Source: JAGPDF01 sp052035735 (GTDB lineage Bacteria > Acidobacteriota > Thermoanaerobaculia > Multivoradales > JAGPDF01). Taken from it: 64,000 nucleotides of DNA. Positions 52,094 to 60,274 of this stretch are shown here, piece by piece. Location: assembly GCA_052035735.1 (NCBI GenBank), contig JBPOHI010000007.1:1-64000 (forward strand), read 5' to 3'. How positions within the stretch are numbered: the stretch's first letter is position 1; each line of letters opens with the position of its first letter. The notes beneath the pieces were generated by a model. That model was not told the DNA's origin, made no database searches, and saw only the letters and a program-made list of their open reading frames with translations. Both the position numbers and the translations under genes were made by a program.

Positions 52094-52100
52094 GGGCAAA

Positions 52101-53192
52101 ATGGAGGCAAGAACCGCACTTCTCGCCTGGTTCGATCGCCACAAGCGGGACCTCCCCTGGCGCGCCACCGGCGAACAGAACGCCGCCGTCCCCGAATCAC
52201 TCCCGGATCCGTACCGTGTCTGGATCTCGGAGATCATGCTGCAGCAGACGCGGGTCGAGACGGTCATCCCGTTCTACCTGCGCTTCCTGGCGCGCTTCCC
52301 GGATCTCGCCACCCTGGCGCACGCCCAGGAGTCGGATGTCCTCGCGGCCTGGTCGGGCCTGGGCTACTACCGCCGCTGCCGCGGGCTCCTCGCCGCCGCC
52401 CGCGAGCTGGCCCAAGGCGAGGGTCGCCTTCCGAGGACGGCGCGCGAGCTCGAGCGCCTGCCCGGAATCGGCCCCTATACCGCGGCGGCGATCGCCAGCA
52501 TCGCTTTCGGGGAGGTCGTGCCGGTGCTCGACGGCAACGTCGAGCGGGTGCTGTCGCGCCTGACCGCCGCCCCTGGGGGCGGCCGGCGGCGGAAGGACCG
52601 CGTCTTGCTGCTCGAGAGGGCGGCCACGCTGCTCGAGCCGTCGCGGCCGGGCGACAGCAATCAGGCGCTGATGGAGCTGGGCGCCACGCTGTGTGCGCCG
52701 AGGGCCCCGGGTTGTCCGCAATGCCCCCTCGCCGCGGCCTGTGCGGCCCGGGTCCTGGGCGCGCCGGAGAGTTTCCCGGCGTCGCCGCCGCGGGCGGGAA
52801 TTCGCCGTGTCCGGCAGGTGGTGGCGCTGGTCGAGAGCGACGGGCGGTGGTTGCTTTTCCGGCGCAGCGCGTCGGCGGGACAACTCGCCTCGATGTGGGA
52901 GTTCCCCGCGGTCGAGCTCTCGCCGGGGGGGGCGCCCGCCGCGCAGCTCGCGGCGCGCTTTGGCGGCATCTGGGAGGTCGGCGAGAGGCGCTTCGGCCTG
53001 CGTCACGCGATCACCGATCAGAGCTTCGCGATCGCGGTACACAGGGCCGCGCTCCAGGCCTCCGGGAGCGAGCTGGCCGAGTCGCCCGAAGGCTCCGAGG
53101 CGGGTTGGTGGAGCTACGAGGAGCTCGCCGGCATGGCGCTCACCGGAGTGGCGCGCAAGGTCTTGGCGCTGGCGCGCGATCAGCCGGGCTGA
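52101..53192 (+). CDS. mutY: A/G-specific adenine DNA glycosylase
   Basis: A 363-residue MutY that removes adenine mispaired with 8-oxoguanine. The catalytic Glu is in Ser-Glu-Ile-Met-Leu-Gln-Gln-Thr, the helix-hairpin-helix in Leu-Pro-Gly-Ile-Gly-Pro-Tyr-Thr-Ala, and the catalytic Asp in Val-Leu-Asp-Gly-Asn-Val. The [4Fe-4S] ligands are spaced Cys-x6-Cys-x2-Cys-x5-Cys around residues 197-213. The C-terminal domain is the NUDIX-like 8-oxoG reader. The start is ATG 52101 (the frame is open earlier but without homology). The stop overlaps the convergent cyclic-nucleotide gene by 13 bp. Confidence 0.93.
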   Translation: MEARTALLAWFDRHKRDLPWRATGEQNAAVPESLPDPYRVWISEIMLQQTRVETVIPFYLRFLARFPDLATLAHAQESDVLAAWSGLGYYRRCRGLLAAARELAQGEGRLPRTARELERLPGIGPYTAAAIASIAFGEVVPVLDGNVERVLSRLTAAPGGGRRRKDRVLLLERAATLLEPSRPGDSNQALMELGATLCAPRAPGCPQCPLAAACAARVLGAPESFPASPPRAGIRRVRQVVALVESDGRWLLFRRSASAGQLASMWEFPAVELSPGGAPAAQLAARFGGIWEVGERRFGLRHAITDQSFAIAVHRAALQASGSELAESPEGSEAGWWSYEELAGMALTGVARKVLALARDQPG

Positions 53193-54166
53193 GAGGAATC
53201 GCCGCCCGAGAGGATGTACCAGCCGACGATCTTGTCGTCGACCTCGCGCAGGCGCTTGGCGATCAGGCCACAGAGGATCTTGAGCAGCGGCAGGGACGAG
53301 ACCTTGCGCACGTCGAGAATTCCCGCCACGACTTCCGCCGGAATCGCCAGCACCACGGCGCCGCCGTCGTGTGCGCGCGCCTGCGCGGAGCGCGGCGCAC
53401 GGTCGATGAGGGCCATCTCGCCGAAGAAGTCGCCGCGCTCGAGAAAGGCCAGCGCCTCTTCGCCGGCGCCGGGAATGAACTTGCTGATCAGCACCCGCCC
53501 CTCGAGCACCACGTACATCGCATCGCCGGGATCTCCTTCGTGGAAGAGAACCTGTCCGCTCTTGAGCTTGCGCTCGCGCGAGAGTGAGGCGAGGAAGTTG
53601 ATCTCCATGGAGGAGAGCCGTTGCTCGGCGAACAGGTTGCGCTTGGCGGAGATGTCGAGGCGAAACTCGCCGGTCGGCGACTTGGTGAGCGGGGGCTTGT
53701 CGCCGCTGGAGCGCGGGCTCTGCGAGAAGAAGCGGCCGAGCTGGTCGTTGGTGCTGCGGAGCTTCGCGGAGAGGCTCTTCCAGAACGCCCAATAGAGCGC
53801 CACCGCCACCCGCTGGTCGCGCTCTAGCAGGGCCTGTGTCGGAGCGGCGAGGAGTGCGACGAGCGCGGACTGGGTATGGGCGACGACGTCCCCGGAGCGC
53901 GTCGCCGAGTCGACGAAGCTGGTTTCTCCGAATAGCTGTCCGGCGCCCAACTGCGCGAGGGTGAACTGACCGTAGGGGGTGGTCCGCTGGATGTCCACCA
54001 GGCCGCGGTCGACGACGTAGATGTCGAACGTCGTCTCGCCCTGGCGCAGGACGCTGGCTTGCGGCTCGTAGGCGCGGCCCACGGCGCAGGCGGCGAGCGC
54101 TTCGAGCTCAGGGCCCCGGAAGTGCGCGAAGAGCGCGAGCTGGGCGAGTCTCGAAGCGAGATCCAA
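53180..54166 (-). CDS. Protein with two cyclic-nucleotide-binding domains
   Basis: A 328-residue soluble protein with two cNMP-binding beta-roll domains (about residues 8-125 and 200-320) and a helical linker. In both, the Phe-Gly-Glu of the phosphate-binding cassette is present (Leu-Phe-Gly-Glu-Thr and Phe-Phe-Gly-Glu-Met), with Arg close behind in the second (Ala-Pro-Arg-Ser-Ala). There is no DNA-binding helix-turn-helix, so it is not a CRP-type regulator; it could be a regulatory subunit or scaffold that responds to cAMP or cGMP. A CYTH-type cyclase gene lies elsewhere in this window. The start is probably TTG 54166, the only candidate at the domain boundary, with a -10 hexamer 9 nt upstream. 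Confidence 0.8.
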   Translation of the reverse strand: MDLASRLAQLALFAHFRGPELEALAACAVGRAYEPQASVLRQGETTFDIYVVDRGLVDIQRTTPYGQFTLAQLGAGQLFGETSFVDSATRSGDVVAHTQSALVALLAAPTQALLERDQRVAVALYWAFWKSLSAKLRSTNDQLGRFFSQSPRSSGDKPPLTKSPTGEFRLDISAKRNLFAEQRLSSMEINFLASLSRERKLKSGQVLFHEGDPGDAMYVVLEGRVLISKFIPGAGEEALAFLERGDFFGEMALIDRAPRSAQARAHDGGAVVLAIPAEVVAGILDVRKVSSLPLLKILCGLIAKRLREVDDKIVGWYILSGGDSSQPG

Positions 54167-54174
54167 AGTACAGC

Positions 54175-54181
54175 TATTGTA
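54175..54181. promoter_or_regulatory. Shared bidirectional -10 element between truA and the cyclic-nucleotide gene
   Basis: TATTGT (54175-54180, plus strand) and TACAAT (54181-54176, minus strand) are the same few base pairs. Each hexamer is followed by exactly 9 nt and then a start codon: ATG 54190 for truA and TTG 54166 for the other gene. Neither gap holds a Shine-Dalgarno. The symmetry suggests one promoter that fires in both directions and gives two leaderless transcripts. Confidence 0.5.
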
Positions 54182-54189
54182 TCGTCCAA

Positions 54190-54987
54190 ATGCCCACCTA
54201 TCGCCTGACCATCGAATACGAAGGCACTCGCTATCGCGGGTGGCAGGAACAGAAGAACGCACGCACCGTGGCCGGCGAGGTCCGTCAGGCGATCGAGGCG
54301 GCCGCCGGCGAGCGCGTCGAGCTCGGCGGTTCCGGCCGCACCGACGCCGGCGTGCACGCCCTGGCACAGGTGGCTCACATCAAGACGGCGGGCAAGTTGC
54401 GCCGCGAGGAGGTCCTGCGGGCGGTGAACGAGGCGCTGCCGGCCGATATTCACCTGCTGACACTCGAGCCTGCGGCCGAGCGTTTTCACGCTCGCCACAC
54501 CGCGACCTCGCGCAGCTATGTGTACCAGATCTCCCGCCGCCGGACGGCGCTCGCCAAGCGCTTCGTCTGGTGGGTTCGGCGGCCGCTCGACGTCGGCGCA
54601 ATGCGCGCCGGGGCGCAGCTGCTCTCCGGCCGCCACGATTTCGCGCGCTTCTGCGAGAAGCCTCTCGAGCAGACCTCGACCATCGTGGTCGTCGAGCGCT
54701 GCGAAGTCGAGACCCAAGGCGAGCTCGTGCTGGTACGCGTCGTCGCCTCCCACTTTCTGTGGAAGATGGTTCGTCGGATCGTGGGCGCCCTGGTAGAGGT
54801 GGGGGGCGGCTCGCTTTCGCTCGCCGCGCTCGAAGGTCTGCTCGATCCGCAAGGGCCGGCGAGGAGCGGCGAGTTCCAACCAGCGGAGACCACGGCTCCA
54901 CCCTCGGGCCTCTTTCTCGAGCGCGTGCTCTATCCCGGCGACGCCCCGCTCGGCCCGTTGCGGGCGGTGACTCCGATCGAGCGCTAG
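54190..54987 (+). CDS. truA: tRNA pseudouridine(38-40) synthase TruA
   Basis: A 265-residue TruA that modifies U38-U40 in the tRNA anticodon arm. The catalytic Asp52 lies in Ser-Gly-Arg-Thr-Asp-Ala-Gly-Val-His-Ala, and Arg-Tyr-Arg-Gly-Trp-Gln near the N-terminus is characteristic. The second half has Phe-Leu-Trp-Lys-Met-Val-Arg-Arg-Ile-Val-Gly. The length is usual. The ATG at 54190 directly follows a promoter-like hexamer. The stop is one base away from the convergent gene's stop. Confidence 0.95.
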   Translation: MPTYRLTIEYEGTRYRGWQEQKNARTVAGEVRQAIEAAAGERVELGGSGRTDAGVHALAQVAHIKTAGKLRREEVLRAVNEALPADIHLLTLEPAAERFHARHTATSRSYVYQISRRRTALAKRFVWWVRRPLDVGAMRAGAQLLSGRHDFARFCEKPLEQTSTIVVVERCEVETQGELVLVRVVASHFLWKMVRRIVGALVEVGGGSLSLAALEGLLDPQGPARSGEFQPAETTAPPSGLFLERVLYPGDAPLGPLRAVTPIER

Positions 54988-54988
54988 C

Positions 54989-55555
54989 TCAGAGCAGATC
55001 GAGCTGCGCCGGGCGGAGGCGCGCGAGCGCCGCCGCTTCGACGTCGTCGAGCCACTCGCCCGAGCGCGTGGCGTCGAGAGCGAGGGTCGGAATGCCGCGC
55101 TGCGCGACCTCGGCCCGCAGGCGGTCGTCGACGGCGCGCTGAAACGTCGGGTCGGCGGCGCGGATGCCGTCGGCCTGTGGCGCCTGGAGCACCGGAACCT
55201 GGACCAGGAGGTCGTAGCCTGCGAGCCACTCGGAGACCAGCCTGTCGAGCGCCGGGTCGGGAGGCGCGGCGAGAAGGAAGTAGACGTAGTTGTCGAGCAC
55301 GCTGCGGTCGCACAGCACGACGGGATACCGCGCCGCAGCAAGGAGCTCCTCGGCGATCTGGGTGTGGAGGATCCAACGCTGCGCGTCCGCGGTGGTCGCT
55401 GCGTTGATCGGCAGCGGGCAGCGCCGGGCAACCTCGTGGACGATCTCGAGCGCGACGTCGCGGCGCTTGAGGCGGGCGGCGAGGCCGTAGCAGAGCGTGG
55501 TCTTGCCGACGCCGTGGCTACCGATGAAGGCGAACTTGAGGTTCGGCGGCTTCAC
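54989..55555 (-). CDS. P-loop ATP-binding protein (kinase/NadR-like AAA_28 type)
   Basis: A 188-residue protein with GTG start 55555 that overlaps the aminotransferase stop (GTGA). Walker A is Gly-Ser-His-Gly-Val-Gly-Lys-Thr-Thr near residues 10-18, and Val-Val-Leu-Cys-Asp-Arg-Ser-Val-Leu-Asp-Asn looks like the Walker B/DRS region of small-molecule kinases. The fold and size resemble the AAA_28 or NadR C-terminal kinase family, so a nucleotide or ribosyl-nicotinamide kinase role is conceivable but not shown. Coupled to the aminotransferase. Confidence 0.75.
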   Translation of the reverse strand: MKPPNLKFAFIGSHGVGKTTLCYGLAARLKRRDVALEIVHEVARRCPLPINAATTADAQRWILHTQIAEELLAAARYPVVLCDRSVLDNYVYFLLAAPPDPALDRLVSEWLAGYDLLVQVPVLQAPQADGIRAADPTFQRAVDDRLRAEVAQRGIPTLALDATRSGEWLDDVEAAALARLRPAQLDLL

Positions 55556-56847
55556 TGGTCCACTCCGGAGGCGTCGGCGAGCTCGTGGCGCAGGGTCTCG
55601 AGCGCGAAGCCGAGCTGTGCCGGCGTGACAACGAGCGGCGGCAGAAGCTCGAGCACCCGACCTTCCGGTCCGCCGCGCAGCAACAGCAGGCCGCGCCGGC
55701 GGAGAGCCTCCGCCAGCCTCGCCGCCGCGCTCGCGGTCGCGAGCTCGACTCCCCAGAGCGCGCCGCGTCCGCGTAGCGTCGCGCCGCGCGGCAGCGCCGG
55801 AGCGAGGGCGGCGATGCGGGCGCCGATCTCTACGGCCTTTGCTGCGAGACCCTCCTCGGCGAGAACGTCGAGCGTGGCGAGGGCCGCGCTGCAGGCGAGC
55901 GGGTGGGCGACGAACGTGCCGGTGTGCAGGGCTTCGCCGCCGGTCTGCCAGGCGCGCATGAGGTCTTGCCGGCCGAGCACCGCGGCGAGCGGCATTCCGC
56001 CCCCGAGCGCTTTGCCACAGCACAGCAGGTCGGGACGGACCCGCTCCTCTTCGCAGGCGAAGGTCCGTCCGGTGCGCGCGAAGCCGGTGAGGATCTCGTC
56101 GAGGATGAGCAGGGTGCCGGTCTCGCGGCAGAGCGCAGAGAGTCCGGGGAGCCAACCTGCGGGGGGCAGAAGGACGCCTTCGCGGCCGACGATCGGTTCG
56201 GCGACCACAGCCGCGAAGTCGCCCTCGGCCCGCAGGAGCTCGGCGACGCGTTCGAGGGCGCAGCCGTAGGGCAGGCGGGCGACGTGCGGCGAAAGCTGAG
56301 CGGCGAAGGGGGCGCGGAACTCGCGCCGCGAGGTCGCCGCGAGGGCGCCGAAGGTGAGGCCGTGGTACCCCGGGTCGAAGGCGAGGATCCGGCGCCTGCC
56401 GGTGGCGAGAAGCGCCGTCTTCCAGGCGATCTCGACCGCGTCGGCGCCCGAGACGGCGAAGTGAACACGCGGGTCATCGACCGGGGCCAAGGCGCAAAGG
56501 CGCCCGGCGAGCTCGATCCTCGCCGGGTGAGCCGCGACATCGCCCAGGCCGTGGAGCAACTCGCCGGCCTGGAGCGCCAGTGCGGCGACGACGCGCGGAT
56601 GACGGTGACCGATCGACGCCGCGCCGAATCCGGAGGTGAAGTCGAGGAAGCGGTTGCCGTCGACATCGAGCACGTTGGCGCCGAGCGCCGCCCGCCAGAC
56701 CAGCGCCGGCTCGTCGCCAGCGGCGAGGGTGTTGATGCCCGGGGCTTCCGAGCGCGCGAGGTCGCGGCAGAGCGCGACGCTCGCCGGGCCGGGGAGCGCC
56801 GTGTGCACCTCCGGCAGTTGGTCGCCCGAGAGCGGCGCTGCACTCAT
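55552..56847 (-). CDS. Class III PLP-dependent aminotransferase
   Basis: A 431-residue enzyme of the ornithine/GABA/diaminopelargonate aminotransferase fold. It has Asp-Val-Asp-Gly-Asn-Arg-Phe-Leu-Asp-Phe-Thr-Ser-Gly-Phe, Ser-Gly-Ala-Asp-Ala-Val-Glu-Ile, Leu-Ile-Leu-Asp-Glu-Ile-Leu-Thr-Gly-Phe-Ala-Arg-Thr-Gly with the PLP Asp, and the Schiff-base Lys in Cys-Cys-Gly-Lys-Ala-Leu-Gly-Gly-Gly-Met. The substrate amine is unresolved; no pathway genes adjoin except the coupled P-loop protein. The gene ends as a 4-nt overlap and lies 11 bp after recR going leftward. Confidence 0.88.
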   Translation of the reverse strand: MSAAPLSGDQLPEVHTALPGPASVALCRDLARSEAPGINTLAAGDEPALVWRAALGANVLDVDGNRFLDFTSGFGAASIGHRHPRVVAALALQAGELLHGLGDVAAHPARIELAGRLCALAPVDDPRVHFAVSGADAVEIAWKTALLATGRRRILAFDPGYHGLTFGALAATSRREFRAPFAAQLSPHVARLPYGCALERVAELLRAEGDFAAVVAEPIVGREGVLLPPAGWLPGLSALCRETGTLLILDEILTGFARTGRTFACEEERVRPDLLCCGKALGGGMPLAAVLGRQDLMRAWQTGGEALHTGTFVAHPLACSAALATLDVLAEEGLAAKAVEIGARIAALAPALPRGATLRGRGALWGVELATASAAARLAEALRRRGLLLLRGGPEGRVLELLPPLVVTPAQLGFALETLRHELADASGVDQ

Positions 56848-56858
56848 TTCGCAGTCAC

Positions 56859-57452
56859 CTAGATGTCGCGCCGCCCGGCGAGCGAGCGGCCGAGGGTGAC
56901 TTCGTCGGTGTACTCGATGTCGCCGCCGACCGGCATGCCGAAAGCGAGGCGCGAGATGCGGTCGACGCGGCCCTTGAACAGGCGCGCGAGGTAGAGCGCG
57001 GTCGCTTCCCCTTCGACATTGGGATTGGTCGCGACGATCACCTCGGCAATCCGTGGTGGGCCTTCGAGCCGCGCGAGCAATCCTTCGATGCGGAGCTCGC
57101 CGGGGCCGACGCCGCGCTGGGGAGAGAGACTGCCGAGGAGCACATGGTAGAGCCCGTGAAACTCACCGGTGCGCTCGAGGGGCTGGATGTTGAACGGCTC
57201 TTCGACCACGCAGATCCGCGTCCGGTCGCGCGCCGGGTCGCTGCAGATGCGACACGGATCCTCGGCGGTGATCGCGTTGCAGAGCGAACAGTGAAAGAGC
57301 TTCTCCTTCACCTCGACGACGGCATCGGCGAGCCGTCGGGCCTGCTCGATCGGCACGCGCAGCAGGTGGTGGGCCAGGCGCGTGGCCGTCTTCGGCCCGA
57401 TGCCGGGCAGGCGAGCGAGCTCCGCGATGAGTGTCGAAAGCGGATCGGCCAT
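56859..57452 (-). CDS. recR: Recombination mediator RecR
   Basis: A 197-residue RecR. The helix-hairpin-helix Leu-Pro-Gly-Ile-Gly-Pro-Lys-Thr-Ala is at residues 14-24, the four-Cys zinc finger is Cys-Ser-Leu-Cys...Cys-Arg-Ile-Cys, and the Toprim domain has Cys-Val-Val-Glu-Glu-Pro and Leu-Leu-Gly-Ser-Leu-Ser-Pro. It works with RecF/RecO in gap repair. The order dnaX-ybaB-recR is strongly conserved in bacteria. Confidence 0.96.
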   Translation of the reverse strand: MADPLSTLIAELARLPGIGPKTATRLAHHLLRVPIEQARRLADAVVEVKEKLFHCSLCNAITAEDPCRICSDPARDRTRICVVEEPFNIQPLERTGEFHGLYHVLLGSLSPQRGVGPGELRIEGLLARLEGPPRIAEVIVATNPNVEGEATALYLARLFKGRVDRISRLAFGMPVGGDIEYTDEVTLGRSLAGRRDI

Positions 57453-57491
57453 CTCGGGTCGGCGGGGTGCTGGAGAGCGAAGGAGAGGGGT

Positions 57492-57785
57492 CTACATCAT
57501 TCCCGGCATACCGCCGGAGAAGGCGCCGAGCTTCGACTGCATCGCCTCGTCGACCTTGCGCGCCGCCTCGTTGACGGCGGCGAGCACGAGATCCTGCAGC
57601 ATTGCCGGATCGGCCGGATCCATCACCTCGGGATCGATCCTGACCGCGAGCAGCGCCTTGTGCCCGCTCATCTTCACCGTCACCATGCCGCCGCCGGCGG
57701 TGGCTTCGACGACGAGCTCGGCGAGCTCACGCTGCATCTTCTCCTGCATCTGCTGCGCCTGCTTCATCAGCTTCTGGATGTTCAT
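57492..57785 (-). CDS. ybaB: Nucleoid-associated protein YbaB/EbfC
   Basis: A 97-residue DNA-binding dimer. It starts with the Gln/Met/Lys-rich helix Met-Lys-Gln-Ala-Gln-Gln-Met-Gln-Glu-Lys-Met-Gln, followed by Ala-Gly-Gly-Gly-Met-Val-Thr-Val and the strands that form the dimer interface. The Gly/Met tail is typical. The start overlaps the dnaX stop by ATGA. Confidence 0.94.
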   Translation of the reverse strand: MNIQKLMKQAQQMQEKMQRELAELVVEATAGGGMVTVKMSGHKALLAVRIDPEVMDPADPAMLQDLVLAAVNEAARKVDEAMQSKLGAFSGGMPGMM

Positions 57786-59506
57786 CGGAAGGGATCCTCG
57801 GTGGATGCGGATTCGTCGTCGGGCGGAGCGTCGGTGGTCGCGGGAGCTTCGACGTTCGCGACGCCACCGCCGAAGATCTCGAGCACCGCCTGGACGCGCG
57901 GGTGCTCCGCCACCTGGGCCTTGCGTTCGGCGACAGCGGCGGCGGAGGCGACCCCCGCGGCGCTGGGCGACGTCGCGACGGCCTGGCCGGCGCGCTCCGG
58001 AGCGGAAGCGAAACGGATCTCTGCACCTTCGCCGAAAGTGGCGATGGCGGCGGAAGTGATGAGCTCGCGGTTGCGCTGCAGCGACGACGTGGCGAAGTCC
58101 GAGATCGGGCGGACCACCAGGATGCGCGCGGTTTCGTCCCAGGAGAGGGTCGACGGATCCTCGAACAGCGCCGCGAGCGTCGGGCGGCGAAGAACGAGCT
58201 GTTCGAGAAAGGCGGTCATCAGGGGCGTGGCCCCGGGCGGCGTGCTGCCGACCGGTTCCGGGGGGGGAGCGGGAGTCGGCTGCGGCGGCACCTGCGCGAC
58301 GCGCGCGCTGGGTGCCGGGGCGGCAGGGGTCGCTGCCGGCGCCGGCGCGGGACGCGGCGAGGCTGCCGCGGGGCGAGGGGCGGCGGGGGCGCCCGCGAGG
58401 TACTTCTCGATTGCCACCAGGCGCGGCAGCTCGGCGGCCCGGAGCCAGGCGATTTCGAGCGCCAGAGCTCCGGCCTCGCTGCGCCGGATCGCGCTCTCGC
58501 TCGCCAGGAGATGGTGGAGCAGGCGGAGGAGATTTTCATAGCCGCACTGGCGGGCGATCCTGGCGAGCGCCTCGCGCTCTTCGGCCGGCAGGGCGAGCGT
58601 CTCGGCGCTTTCGCCTAGCGAGAGGTGAAGCGCGTCGCGACAGAAGGCGAGGAAGTGCGCCTGCACGGTGCGGGGATCCCAGCCGTTCTCTTCGACCTCC
58701 TGGGCGAGCCGTGCGACGGCCGCCATGTCGCCGCCGAGAATCGCGACGAGGACCTTCTGGAAGAGCGCCAGATCGATGCCGCCGAGCAGGCGAATCGCCT
58801 CCTGCTCGTCGACCACGCCGTTGCCGAAGGTCGCCAGTTGGTCGAGCAGCGCGACAGAGTCGCGGACGCTCCCCTCGCCGGCGCGCGCGAGGAGCGCGAG
58901 CGCCGCGTCGCTCGCCGAGAGTTTCTCGACCTCGCAGATGTGGCGCAGGTGCGCCACCGCCTCGACGTTCGAGACGCGGCGGAAGTGGAACTCCTGGCAG
59001 CGCGACAGGATCGTCGCCGGCACCGCTTCGATCTCGGTGGTGGCGAAGATGAAGACCAGACGCGCGGGCGGCTCTTCGACGATCTTGAGCAGGGCGTCGA
59101 ACGCCTGACGCGACAGGCGATGGACTTCGTCGAGCACCACCACCTTGTAGCGATCGCGCGCCGGGCCGTACTTGAGACTCTCGGCGAGCTCGCGCACCTG
59201 CTCGACCTTGGAGTAGGTGGCGGCGTCGATCTCGAGCACGTCCATGTCCGAGCCGGCGGTGATCTCATGACAGGTCGGGCAGTCGTTGCACGGGCCGTTG
59301 GCGGTGCCGCGTTCGCAGTTGAGCGCCTTGGCGAAGACGCGCGCCGCGGTCGTCTTGCCGACGCCGCGGATGCCGGAGAACAGGTAGGCCTGGGCGATAC
59401 GCCCCTCGCGCAGGGCGTTCGAAAGCGCCGTGACCACGGCCTGTTGGCCGATCAGCGACGCGAAATCCTGCGGACGCCACTTGCGGGCGAGAACCTGATA
59501 GGCCAT
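57782..59506 (-). CDS. dnaX: DNA polymerase III gamma/tau subunit
   Basis: A 574-residue clamp-loader ATPase. ATG 59506 gives the family start Met-Ala-Tyr-Gln-Val-Leu-Ala-Arg-Lys-Trp-Arg-Pro. It shows Walker A Gly-Val-Gly-Lys-Thr-Thr, a zinc module with four Cys (Cys-Glu-Arg-Gly...Cys-Asn-Asp-Cys-Pro-Thr-Cys), Walker B Leu-Asp-Glu-Val-His and the SRC motif Leu-Ser-Arg-Cys-Gln-Glu-Phe. A Pro/Ala-rich linker (about 395-440) leads to a tau-specific C-terminal domain. The SRP RNA gene ends 11 bp before the start. Confidence 0.95.
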   Translation of the reverse strand: MAYQVLARKWRPQDFASLIGQQAVVTALSNALREGRIAQAYLFSGIRGVGKTTAARVFAKALNCERGTANGPCNDCPTCHEITAGSDMDVLEIDAATYSKVEQVRELAESLKYGPARDRYKVVVLDEVHRLSRQAFDALLKIVEEPPARLVFIFATTEIEAVPATILSRCQEFHFRRVSNVEAVAHLRHICEVEKLSASDAALALLARAGEGSVRDSVALLDQLATFGNGVVDEQEAIRLLGGIDLALFQKVLVAILGGDMAAVARLAQEVEENGWDPRTVQAHFLAFCRDALHLSLGESAETLALPAEEREALARIARQCGYENLLRLLHHLLASESAIRRSEAGALALEIAWLRAAELPRLVAIEKYLAGAPAAPRPAAASPRPAPAPAATPAAPAPSARVAQVPPQPTPAPPPEPVGSTPPGATPLMTAFLEQLVLRRPTLAALFEDPSTLSWDETARILVVRPISDFATSSLQRNRELITSAAIATFGEGAEIRFASAPERAGQAVATSPSAAGVASAAAVAERKAQVAEHPRVQAVLEIFGGGVANVEAPATTDAPPDDESASTEDPFR

Positions 59507-59516
59507 TGGATATGTC

Positions 59517-59650
59517 GAGCCGGAGGCGAAGGGTTCCGGCACTCCTGCGGCACCCGAAGCGAGGACCTTATCGCTGCTCCCTTCCGGGCCTGACGAGGTT
59601 CGGAACCGTTCGATGCACAGGACCTGAACCCTTCGCTTCCGGCTCGCGGT
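59517..59650 (-). ncRNA. ffs: Signal recognition particle RNA, small bacterial (4.5S-like) type
   Basis: On the minus strand the sequence reads GTCAGGCCCGGAAGGGAGCAG, the SRP-RNA apical core that binds Ffh (the GGAA loop and the asymmetric internal loop). The ends pair over about 20 bp (59517-59536 with 59626-59645, one mismatch), giving the long rod of 4.5S-type RNA with no Alu domain. It sits between tadA and dnaX, as the SRP RNA gene of Bacillus does. Confidence 0.9.
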
Positions 59651-59657
59651 CGTCCGC

Positions 59658-59686
59658 ATCGTAATGGCGGAGGGCGGCGCTGTAAA
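59658..59686 (-). promoter_or_regulatory. Sigma-70 promoter of the SRP RNA gene
   Basis: On the minus strand TTTACA (59686-59681), a 17-bp spacer and TACGAT (59663-59658) place the start point near 59650, just outside the paired 5' end of the RNA. Confidence 0.6.
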
Positions 59687-59773
59687 GCTGCGCCTGCCGC
59701 AGACCGCGCCGCCTTCGCCGCCGCCACGGAGGGGCGGCGCGTCGCGGGCGAGCGCGGCAGGGGGCACTTGCGC

Positions 59774-59779
59774 TAGAAT
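59774..59779 (+). promoter_or_regulatory. -10-like element (TAGAAT) of tadA, possibly leaderless
   Basis: TAGAAT is followed by 8 nt and the TTG start at 59788. No Shine-Dalgarno or convincing -35 is present. Confidence 0.4.
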
Positions 59780-59787
59780 CCCGCGGT

Positions 59788-60264
59788 TTGGCGGTCGAAG
59801 CGCAGCTCTCCGCGCAGGACGAACGATGGATGCGGGAGGCGCTCGTCCTTGCCGGGCAGGCAGCGGCGGCGGGCGAGGTCCCTGTCGGGGCGGTGATCGT
59901 GACGAGCGCAGGCGAGCTCGTCGGTAGCGGGCAGAATCGCCGCGAGGCCGATCACGATCCGACGGCGCACGCTGAGATGGCGGCGATCCGGGCGGCGGCG
60001 GCGAAACTCGGGGCCTGGCGGTTGGCCGGCTGCACCCTCTACGTCACCCTGGAACCCTGCGCCATGTGCGCCGGGGCGGCGGTGCTGGCGCGGATCGGGC
60101 GGCTGGTCTACGGCGCGGCGGACCCGAAAGGGGGCTTCTGCGGCACGCTCGGCGACCTGGTGCGGCATCCGCGCCTGAACCACCGCCTGGAGGTCGCAGC
60201 GGGAGTTCTGGCTGCGGAGTCGAGCGCAGAGCTCCGGGCCTTCTTTGCCCGTCTGCGCGGATAG
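59788..60264 (+). CDS. tadA: tRNA-specific adenosine deaminase
   Basis: A 158-residue TadA that converts A34 to inosine in tRNA-Arg(ACG). The zinc/catalytic motif is Thr-Ala-His-Ala-Glu-Met and the Cys pair Glu-Pro-Cys-Ala-Met-Cys-Ala-Gly. The start is TTG 59788: the next ATG lies inside the conserved first helix (Asp-Glu-Arg-Trp-Met-Arg-Glu-Ala-Leu). It is divergent from the SRP RNA/dnaX unit and keeps the usual tadA-SRP-dnaX neighbourhood. Confidence 0.93.
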   Translation: MAVEAQLSAQDERWMREALVLAGQAAAAGEVPVGAVIVTSAGELVGSGQNRREADHDPTAHAEMAAIRAAAAKLGAWRLAGCTLYVTLEPCAMCAGAAVLARIGRLVYGAADPKGGFCGTLGDLVRHPRLNHRLEVAAGVLAAESSAELRAFFARLRG

Positions 60265-60274
60265 AGTACGAAAA

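Larger units (their letters stand above)
51656..52100. other. 445-bp intergenic region between sppA and mutY
   Basis: No protein gene is supported here. It contains the sppA leader (about 51656-51700), a pyrimidine-rich lower-GC stretch (51850-51990) with paired segments described as a candidate RNA, a strong plus-strand terminator, and the mutY -10-like element. Confidence 0.6.
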
